NCBI GenBank assembly: GCA_964543235.1 | Contig: CAZIXE010000002.1 | Coordinates: 54,916 to 118,915, forward strand | Direction: 5' to 3' | From: JANMMJ01 sp964543235 | GTDB lineage: Bacteria; Pseudomonadota; Alphaproteobacteria; Rhizobiales; Aestuariivirgaceae | DNA: 64,000 nucleotides | Shown here: piece by piece, positions 57,743-64,000 of the stretch | Layout: each line of letters starts with the position of its first letter | How positions within the stretch are numbered: position 1 is the stretch's first letter | Notes under the pieces: model-generated | Database searches by the model: none | The model's input: only the letters and a program-made list of their open reading frames with translations | What the model was told of the DNA's origin: nothing | Position numbers and translations under genes: made by a program

Positions 57743-58354
57743 ATGCTGCGCAAACTTTACGACTGGACCCTGTCGCTGGCGGCCCGCAAGACCGCCGAGG
57801 CGTGGCTGGCGATCATCGCCTTTATCGAGAGCTCGGTGTTTTTGGTGCCGGCCGACGTTCTCTACCTGCCCATGGCCCTGGCGCAGCCGCATCGCGCCTA
57901 CCGCTATGCCGCGGTCGCGACCATCGCCTCGACGCTCGGCGGCATCGCCGGCTATTTCCTTGGCCTCTTCGCCTATGAGACGCTCGCCAGGCCGGTCCTG
58001 GCCTTCTACGGCAAGCTCGACGATTTCGAGACCCTGCGCAGCTGTACCGGCGAAGACACCATCATGCTGCTGCTGGTAACCTCGGGTCTCGCCCATCTGC
58101 CACCCATCAAGGTCGTCACCATCCTGGCCGGCGTCGTGCAGGTGAGCTTTGCCTTCTTCGTGCTCTCCTGCATCATCGCCCGGGGTGCGCGCTTCTTCGC
58201 CCTGGCGTGGGTCCTGCGCCGCTGGGGCGAACCGATCCGCGAATTCATCGAAAGGCGCCTCGGCCTCATTGCCGGCACGGCGGCCGCGGTTCTGATCGCG
58301 CTCTACCTCATTGTGAAGTATTTTGGCTCCTCCGGAGCCATGACCTCATGCTGA
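57743..58354 (+). CDS. YqaA/DedA-like membrane protein (SNARE-associated family)
   Basis: 203 aa. N-terminal EAWLAIIAFIESSVFLVPADVLYLPMAL (family hallmark in the part FIESSVFLVPADVLYLPM), re-entrant loop-like glycine stretch STLGGIAGYFLG, and GARFFALAWVLRRWG. About five hydrophobic segments. VTT/DedA proteins are linked to lipid flipping and proton-driven transport; the specific role is unknown. Overlaps dsbB by seven bases. Confidence 0.88.
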   Translation: MLRKLYDWTLSLAARKTAEAWLAIIAFIESSVFLVPADVLYLPMALAQPHRAYRYAAVATIASTLGGIAGYFLGLFAYETLARPVLAFYGKLDDFETLRSCTGEDTIMLLLVTSGLAHLPPIKVVTILAGVVQVSFAFFVLSCIIARGARFFALAWVLRRWGEPIREFIERRLGLIAGTAAAVLIALYLIVKYFGSSGAMTSC

Positions 58355-58809
58355 ATCTCCTGACCCCGCGCCGCGCCGCCATCGCCATCTTCGCCGTGGC
58401 CCTGGCCACCATTGCCGGCGCCTGGATCTTCGAAGCCCAGGGCTATGCGCCCTGCCCGCTGTGCCTGCAGCAGCGCTGGGCCTACTACCTTGCTATTCCC
58501 TATGCCGCCCTGATCTTCGCCATTTCCAGCCTGAGCGGCAAGTACGCGCGCCGCAATCTGGTGCTCATGGGGCTGATCTGGGTGGGAAGTGCCGTGTTCG
58601 GCGCCTACCATGCCGGCGTGGAGTGGAGCTTCTGGCCGGGCCCGACCACCTGCGGCGGCAGCGTGTCCGGTGGTCTGCCTGACCTGTCACGGCCGGTCAT
58701 TTCCTGCGACGAGGCGGCAATCCGCATCTTCGGCCTGTCGCTGGCCGGCTGGAACGCGGTGATCTCGGCGGCACTCGCCTGCGTCGCCTTTGCCGCAGCC
58801 CGGCGTTAA
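58348..58809 (+). CDS. dsbB: Disulfide bond formation protein B
   Basis: 153 aa from the ATG at 58348. Four-helix membrane protein that reoxidises DsbA-type oxidases using quinone. First cysteine pair in APCPLCLQQRW; second pair in TTCGG and VISCDEAA. Somewhat shorter than E. coli DsbB (176 aa), as usual in rhizobia. No dsbA adjacent. Confidence 0.93.
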   Translation: MLNLLTPRRAAIAIFAVALATIAGAWIFEAQGYAPCPLCLQQRWAYYLAIPYAALIFAISSLSGKYARRNLVLMGLIWVGSAVFGAYHAGVEWSFWPGPTTCGGSVSGGLPDLSRPVISCDEAAIRIFGLSLAGWNAVISAALACVAFAAARR

Positions 58810-59249
58810 GGCTCGAGCTCGGTATCCCAGTAGAGATAGTCCTGCCAGCTCTCGTGCAGGTAATTGGGCGGGAACTGGCGTCCGTTGGCGTGCAGCTGCG
58901 CCACCGTGGGCCGCACCGGCTTGTGGGCCGGATACATGCGGGCATCCTGCGGCAGGTGACCACCTTTGCGGAGATTGCACGGCGAACAGGCGGTGACGAC
59001 ATTGTCCCAGGTCGTGTGTCCGCCCTTCGAGCGCGGCACCACATGGTCGAAGGTCAAGTCTTCCCCGGAACCGCAGTACTGGCAGGTGAAACGGTCGCGC
59101 AGGAACACGTTGAACCGCGTAAACGCCGGCGACCGGCTCGGCTTGACATAGGTCTTGAGCGAAACGACGCTCGGCAGCCGGAACTCGAAACTGGGGCTGC
59201 GCACCACCCGGTCATATTCGGAGACAATGTTCACCCGCTCAAGGAACAC
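58806..59249 (-). CDS. HNH endonuclease, coding frame continues upstream without a normal start
   Basis: From GTG 59249 the protein has 147 aa with the HNH core: YCGSGEDLTFDHVVPRSKGG, TTWDNVVTACSPCNLRKGG. The ending is LHESWQDYLYWDTELEP. The same frame is open upstream to about 59380 and encodes ACPALVLNADYRPLSYYPLS, the N-terminus conserved in this rhizobial HNH family. No ATG, GTG or TTG lies there before an in-frame TAG; an ATA at 59351 is the nearest candidate. Either a rare start is used, the protein is shortened, or the start was mutated. Its stop overlaps that of dsbB. Confidence 0.85.
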   Translation of the reverse strand: MFLERVNIVSEYDRVVRSPSFEFRLPSVVSLKTYVKPSRSPAFTRFNVFLRDRFTCQYCGSGEDLTFDHVVPRSKGGHTTWDNVVTACSPCNLRKGGHLPQDARMYPAHKPVRPTVAQLHANGRQFPPNYLHESWQDYLYWDTELEP

Positions 59250-59444
59250 GGCCTTGATCGTGTCCTGCCAGCTCCACAGGGAAAGCGGGTAATAGCTCAG
59301 GGGCCGATAATCGGCATTGAGTACGAGTGCCGGGCAAGCCTCAGGAGTTATCGTCGTGTAGTGAACGCCGGGAGCACCTCTTCTTCTCGGCCCTGCATAC
59401 TACATGCTGCATGACATCCCTGTGAAGCCCCACCGGCGGTGGGG

Positions 59445-60095
59445 TTAATCCACGGCCTGCCGCAGGCCCCTGACATGCCGGTAATGCGCCCAGAGCAGCC
59501 TGGCCGCCACCGCCCGCCACGGCCGCCAGGCTTCGGCCATGACCCGCATGTCCCGTTCGCCCGGGCGTTCCGGCAGCCCGAAGGCATCCTGGACCGCCAT
59601 CTGCAGGGCCACATCGCCCGCCGGCCAGACATCGGGCCGTCCGAGGCAGGAGAGCAGGTAGATCTCCGCCGTCCACGGACCGATGCCATGCAGCGCCGTC
59701 AGCGCCGCGCTGATTTCGTCATCCGGCATGCCGGCGAAACGCTCGAGCGGCAGCGTCCCGTCGCGCACCGCAAGCGCCAACGCCCGGAACGAGCGGGCCT
59801 TGTGGCCTGACAGGCCGAGTTTCATGAGCGTCGCCTGGCGGCGGCGCAGGACCGCATCGGCATCGCACGGGTACAGGGCCACCTCGATGCGGGCCCAGAT
59901 CGCCTCGGCGGCCTTGAGCGAGATCATCTGGTCGGTGACGATGCGCAGCAGTCCCTTGAGACCGGGCTCCTCGCGGCGCAGCGCCGGCAACCCGGTGACT
60001 TCGGCAATCCGGCCGAAGCGCGGTTCGGTGCGCCGCAGGGCAGCAACGCCTTCGGCGACATCCTCGGGACTGGCGAGGGTGCGGATCACAGCCAT
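59445..60095 (-). CDS. DNA-3-methyladenine glycosylase II-like protein
   Basis: 216 aa from the ATG at 60095. HhH-GPD base-excision enzyme of the AlkA family. The hairpin is LHGIGPWTAEIYLLSCLG and the catalytic Asp lies in PAGDVALQMA. N-terminal QMISLKAAEAIWARIE fits the helical domain. Removes alkylated bases from DNA. Divergent from gluQ, with 20 bp between starts. Confidence 0.92.
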   Translation of the reverse strand: MAVIRTLASPEDVAEGVAALRRTEPRFGRIAEVTGLPALRREEPGLKGLLRIVTDQMISLKAAEAIWARIEVALYPCDADAVLRRRQATLMKLGLSGHKARSFRALALAVRDGTLPLERFAGMPDDEISAALTALHGIGPWTAEIYLLSCLGRPDVWPAGDVALQMAVQDAFGLPERPGERDMRVMAEAWRPWRAVAARLLWAHYRHVRGLRQAVD

Positions 60096-60115
60096 GATTT
60101 GACCTTGCCCGTCCC

Positions 60116-60964
60116 ATGACACATGAACGGGCAATGCGCCAACCCGCTTTCCGCTTCGCTCCCAGCCCCAATGGCGCCCTTCATCTGGGTCACGCCTACT
60201 CGGCACTCCTCAACGCGGAACTCGCCCGTGCCGCCGGCGGCCGCTTCCTGGTCCGCATGGAGGACATCGACCTGGTGCGCTGTCCGAGGCACCTTGCCGA
60301 AGCTGCCCTTGCCGATCTCGCCTGGCTCGGCCTGAACTGGGAGGTGCCGGTGCGCTACCAGAGCGAACACCTGGCCGACTACCGGCGGGCGCAGGATCGG
60401 CTCGCCGCAATGGGCCTGCTCTACCCCTGCTTCTGCAGCCGCAAGCGGATCGCCGAGTCGGCAATGCCGGGCCGCGATCCGGAAGGCCAGCCCCTCTATC
60501 CCGGGACCTGCCGTGACCTTAGTCCCAGCGAGCGCCAGGACCGCATCGGTGCGGGCGAACACTACGCCCTTCGTCTCGACATGGCCCGCGCCATCCCCGC
60601 CGCCGGGGCATCGCTGGACTTCGAGGAACAAGGGCGCCGCATCAGGCTCGATCCCGCCGCGTGGGGCGATGTCATCCTCGTCCGCAAGGATATCGGCACC
60701 AGCTATCACGTGGCCGTCGTGGTCGACGACGCACTTCAGGGCATCACCGACGTGGTGCGCGGCCGCGATCTCTTTCAGGCGACCGCCATTCACCGCCTGC
60801 TGCAGGTCCTGCTGCGGCTTCCGGTGCCGCGCTACCGCCACCATGAGCTAATCGGCGACGAGACCGGCCGCAAGCTATCGAAAAGCGCCGGTGACCGCTC
60901 GCTGGCCAGTCTCCGGCGCGCCGGCATAGGCCCGGCGGAGGTGAGAGCCGTTCTGGGATTTTGA
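60116..60964 (+). CDS. gluQ: Glutamyl-Q tRNA(Asp) synthetase
   Basis: 282 aa, a truncated GluRS without the anticodon-binding domain. HIGH motif as FAPSPNGALHLGHAYSAL; VRMEDID; zinc-binding cysteines in YPCFCSRKRI and YPGTCRDL; KLSKSAGD as the KMSKS motif. It glutamylates queuosine at position 34 of tRNA-Asp. The start ATG 60116 gives a seven-residue extension before MRQPAFRFAPS (second ATG at 60134). Confidence 0.96.
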   Translation: MTHERAMRQPAFRFAPSPNGALHLGHAYSALLNAELARAAGGRFLVRMEDIDLVRCPRHLAEAALADLAWLGLNWEVPVRYQSEHLADYRRAQDRLAAMGLLYPCFCSRKRIAESAMPGRDPEGQPLYPGTCRDLSPSERQDRIGAGEHYALRLDMARAIPAAGASLDFEEQGRRIRLDPAAWGDVILVRKDIGTSYHVAVVVDDALQGITDVVRGRDLFQATAIHRLLQVLLRLPVPRYRHHELIGDETGRKLSKSAGDRSLASLRRAGIGPAEVRAVLGF

Positions 60965-61005
60965 TCGCTGCCGCAAGTCCCTGAACGAGATAAGGAAAAA
61001 ATCCC

Positions 61006-61034
61006 TTGACATTAGGATCGTTAAGTTCTATGTT
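61006..61034 (+). promoter_or_regulatory. Sigma-70-like promoter facing into the 3' end of the GntR gene
   Basis: TTGACA (61006-61011), 17-bp spacer, TATGTT (61029-61034). It sits in the gap after gluQ and points right, antisense to the regulator gene at 61118-61831. No downstream plus-strand gene is convincing before 62200. It may produce an antisense or small RNA. Confidence 0.5.
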
Positions 61035-61117
61035 TGTTCCAGGAATTTGGGAGTTGGCAGATGGCCCTTGCAGTGATGCTTTCAGGAATTCAGGGAATGG
61101 TGGTGACGGCACTTGGC

Positions 61118-61831
61118 CTATTGCGCCGCTTCGAGCTTGGCCCTGCCGCCGATCAGATCCTGCCAGTAGCTCTCCGCACTCTGCAGATGGTCGTTCATGA
61201 GGCGCATGGCGAGCGCCGCATCCCGCGCCGTCAGCGCCTCGAAAATCTTAACATGCTCCTGGTGCGACTTCTGCGACCGGTCCTTGTTGGCAAAGTACAG
61301 CGGCAGCCGCTTCTCGCTCATCATGTAGAACACGCTGACGATCCGGTAGAACACGTTGTTGTGGGCGGCCCGGACGATCTCCAGATGGAACTCGCGGTCC
61401 TCGGCCGAAATGAACTTCCCCTCCTCGAGCTTGGCGGCACTGCGCCGCAGGACGTCGCGGAGCCGGTCGAAATCGGCAAGCGTGGCCCGTTCGCAAGCCA
61501 GCCTGACCGCAGTGATCTCGTGGATCTTGCGCATCTCGACGGCCTCGTAGACCTCTTCCTCCGTCAGCGGCAGGCCGGCCTGAGCGAACACCGCCAGGGC
61601 CTCGATGCTGGCGCTGTTCTCGGTCAGCGAAATGCCCGACTTCGGCCGCCGCGCGATCACCCGCAGCACTTCGAGCACGGCCAGCGCCTCGCGCACCTTG
61701 CCGCGGCTCACGCCGAAACCCCTTGCGAGATCGCGCTCCGACGGCAGCCGTCCGCCAGCCGTGCGCGCCCGGATGAGTTCGCCGGCAACCTGCGCCACAA
61801 GATCCGAGGGACTGATCATCGCCATGGCCAC
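61118..61831 (-). CDS. FadR-type GntR-family (FCD) regulator
   Basis: 237 aa. Winged helix: RLPSERDLARGFGVSRGKVREALAVLE. The FCD ligand domain has EMRKIHEITAVRLACERA, EDREFHLEIVRAAHN and HQEHVKIFEALTARD, with His and Asp residues at the usual metal-binding positions. Ligands are typically carboxylates or sugar acids. Divergent from an ABC importer whose upstream region holds FadR-type sites, so it probably controls that importer. Confidence 0.93.
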   Translation of the reverse strand: MAMAMISPSDLVAQVAGELIRARTAGGRLPSERDLARGFGVSRGKVREALAVLEVLRVIARRPKSGISLTENSASIEALAVFAQAGLPLTEEEVYEAVEMRKIHEITAVRLACERATLADFDRLRDVLRRSAAKLEEGKFISAEDREFHLEIVRAAHNNVFYRIVSVFYMMSEKRLPLYFANKDRSQKSHQEHVKIFEALTARDAALAMRLMNDHLQSAESYWQDLIGGRAKLEAAQ

Positions 61832-62032
61832 CTTGCCCTGTCCGCGCGGGCAGGCCGGCGCTTGCGCTGGGCAGCGGATTCGTATTCATTATTGCCAGCC
61901 GACAATGTCGCGGACGCTATCCCGGCCGCAAAGGGCGCGAGGCCATACGGCGCTGGCGGTTCTGTACTCTCTCCAGAACGGCTCGACATGCGCCCCGGCG
62001 GCTCCCATTTCCTTGCAATACTCCGGTCTCAC

Positions 62033-62043
62033 TGGCCGGACCA
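62033..62043 (+). promoter_or_regulatory. FadR-type operator, one mismatch
   Basis: TGGCCGGACCA matches TGGT-N3-ACCA with one mismatch. Symmetric flanks (C before, G after). Located 157 bp before the ABC gene. Confidence 0.4.
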
Positions 62044-62154
62044 GTTATCGTTGCGCCATGTATAGACCAACACCGGCATCTGCTCAAGTCTTATGCAGAA
62101 GTCCATAAGGTTCGCGGGTTTCTATAGCTTGCCCTTTCGGCCGTTTGCCTGTAT

Positions 62155-62165
62155 TGGTTAGACCA
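62155..62165 (+). promoter_or_regulatory. FadR-type operator, perfect core
   Basis: TGGT-TAG-ACCA (62155-62165) is the canonical core bound by FadR-subfamily GntR regulators such as PdhR. It lies 35 bp before the ABC gene start, where bound repressor would block transcription. Confidence 0.6.
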
Positions 62166-62199
62166 CAAAAATAATTCCCCGGGAGGAACGCGGTCGCCC

Positions 62200-63288
<1,089 letters not shown>

Positions 63289-63336
63289 CGCGGATGGCCT
63301 GAAGTGAATGCGGTTAACAAAGGGAGGAAACCTAGA

Positions 63337-64000
63337 ATGACCGTGACGACGAAACTGCAAAGCTTCGCGGCTGCCGCCGGCATCGCGACGGCAACCCTGC
63401 TCGGGGGCGTATCCTTCGCCTTTGCCGAGGAAGTAACGCTGACCATGGCCGTGCCCGACTGGCCGCCGACCCGCATCATGAAGAAGTTCTTCGACGAGCA
63501 GTACAAGCCGAAATCCGGCAACACCGTGAAGCTCGATGTCGACTTCATCCCGTGGGGAGATTTCTACACGCGCGTCAACGCCTCATTGACGTCAGGCGAG
63601 CAGAAATACAATTTCGTCGTCTCCGACTCGCAGTGGCTCGGCGCCTTCGTCGAGGGCGGATATTTCCGCAAGGTGAACGATCTCCTGGACGCCGACCCGG
63701 AGTTCAAGGCGGTGATGGACAGCATGCATCCAAATCCACGTGATGCCTATTCGACCTATCCGCACAAGACGCCGAACTTCTACGGCTTTCCTCAGTTCCC
63801 GGACGTTCTCGTGACTTTTGCGCGCAAGGACGTGCTCTGCAACGAGGAGGAACAGGCGGCGTTCCAGGCCAAGTACAATCAGAAGCTTCCCTGCACCGGC
63901 GAGGAAATCGACGACATGGACTGGGATCTGTTCGAGAAGATCGGCCAGTTCTTCCAGCGCAAGAAGGGCGACAAGCTCGCCGGTCAGACGCTTGACGACG
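63337..64000 (+). CDS. Extracellular family-1 solute-binding protein (cut by window end)
   Basis: The first 221 residues are present and the frame is open at the edge. ATG 63337 is preceded by AGGGAGG (63321-63327). Signal peptide about 1-30 (AAAGIATATLLGGVSFAFA, then EEV). The mature part begins LTMAVPDWPPTRIMKKFFDE and contains YNFVVSDSQWLGAFVEGG, typical of binding proteins for sugars or sugar alcohols. High level relative to the ATPase would be expected from its own strong ribosome-binding site. Confidence 0.9.
   Translation, partial: MTVTTKLQSFAAAAGIATATLLGGVSFAFAEEVTLTMAVPDWPPTRIMKKFFDEQYKPKSGNTVKLDVDFIPWGDFYTRVNASLTSGEQKYNFVVSDSQWLGAFVEGGYFRKVNDLLDADPEFKAVMDSMHPNPRDAYSTYPHKTPNFYGFPQFPDVLVTFARKDVLCNEEEQAAFQAKYNQKLPCTGEEIDDMDWDLFEKIGQFFQRKKGDKLAGQTLDD

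Larger units (their letters stand above)
61832..62199. other. Divergent regulatory region between GntR and ABC importer genes
   Basis: About 370 bp without a gene. Contains two FadR-type operator matches (separate entries) and a GGAGG ribosome-binding site 14 bases before the ABC gene start. Confidence 0.6.

Noticed and set aside
61034..62065. 343-residue plus-strand open frame after the orphan promoter
   Set aside because: Antisense to the GntR regulator, which has clear helix-turn-helix and FCD motifs; no ribosome-binding site fits the frame.

Overview
The window looks like an ordinary chromosomal segment of a high-GC alphaproteobacterium, most likely of the Hyphomicrobiales (Rhizobiales) or a close relative. 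This rests on gene content and order: hemC-hemD-mitofilin-like-HemY divergent from tsaD-gpsA-YciI-EVE; ffh-rpsP-rimM-trmD-rplS; a rhizobial-type glycerol ABC importer (glpSTPQUV) with glpR, glpD and glpK; bdhA followed by a patatin; CarD; a SUV3-type helicase; and a perfect CtrA-type box. No transposase, integrase, phage gene, CRISPR array or rRNA gene was seen. Two tRNA genes are present (Arg-CCT and Leu-CAA, both on the minus strand).

Layout. 1-9 kb: heme/cell-envelope cluster (minus) and the tsaD-gpsA-YciI-EVE-methyltransferase operon (plus). 9-13 kb: translation/SRP operon, with an L19 that carries a C-terminal helix-hairpin-helix extension. 13-18 kb: a small VapBC cassette with a palindromic operator at its start, an atypical AroE-family protein, DUF2267 and DUF3775 genes, a formaldehyde-activating-enzyme paralogue, an Asp/Asn hydroxylase and upp. 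18-29 kb: the complete glycerol regulon. GlpR is expected to repress through TTTCG repeats seen before glpD and glpV; the ABC importer brings glycerol in; GlpK and GlpD convert it to dihydroxyacetone phosphate. The two importer ATPases carry complementary degenerate motifs, which predicts one active and one degenerate ATP site. 29-36 kb: secreted EF-hand protein, MFS exporter, secreted cupin, three tandem LysR paralogues, bdhA and patatin.

37-40 kb: a compact four-gene operon that reads as a bufferin system. It has a DUF2282 precursor with four cysteines, a DUF692/MNIO maturase, a DUF2063 partner and a DoxX protein. This is a RiPP-type copper-buffering pathway and the most interesting specialised system here. 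A type II NADH dehydrogenase follows it closely.

41-46 kb: a sensor adenylate cyclase overlapping a metallo-beta-lactamase-fold hydrolase, a DUF302 protein, an ArsR-SRPBCC pair with a symmetric operator over its promoter, tRNA-Arg and a CarD with a histone-H1-like N-terminal tail. 46-56 kb: FdxA, an S4 protein, a SUV3-type helicase, L28 overlapping a hexapeptide acetyltransferase, and an operon of D-Ala-D-Ala carboxypeptidase, EamA transporter, CobW GTPase and ArsC-like protein. 56-61 kb: XRE regulator, small membrane protein, ArfB, YqaA and DsbB homologues, HNH nuclease, AlkA-type glycosylase and GluQ. 61-64 kb: a FadR-type regulator divergent from a carbohydrate-type ABC importer cut off by the window end; two TGGT-N3-ACCA-like sites lie between them.

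Starts were chosen by Shine-Dalgarno spacing, gene overlap and family N-termini. Functions are inferred by recognising families from sequence; no database search was run.
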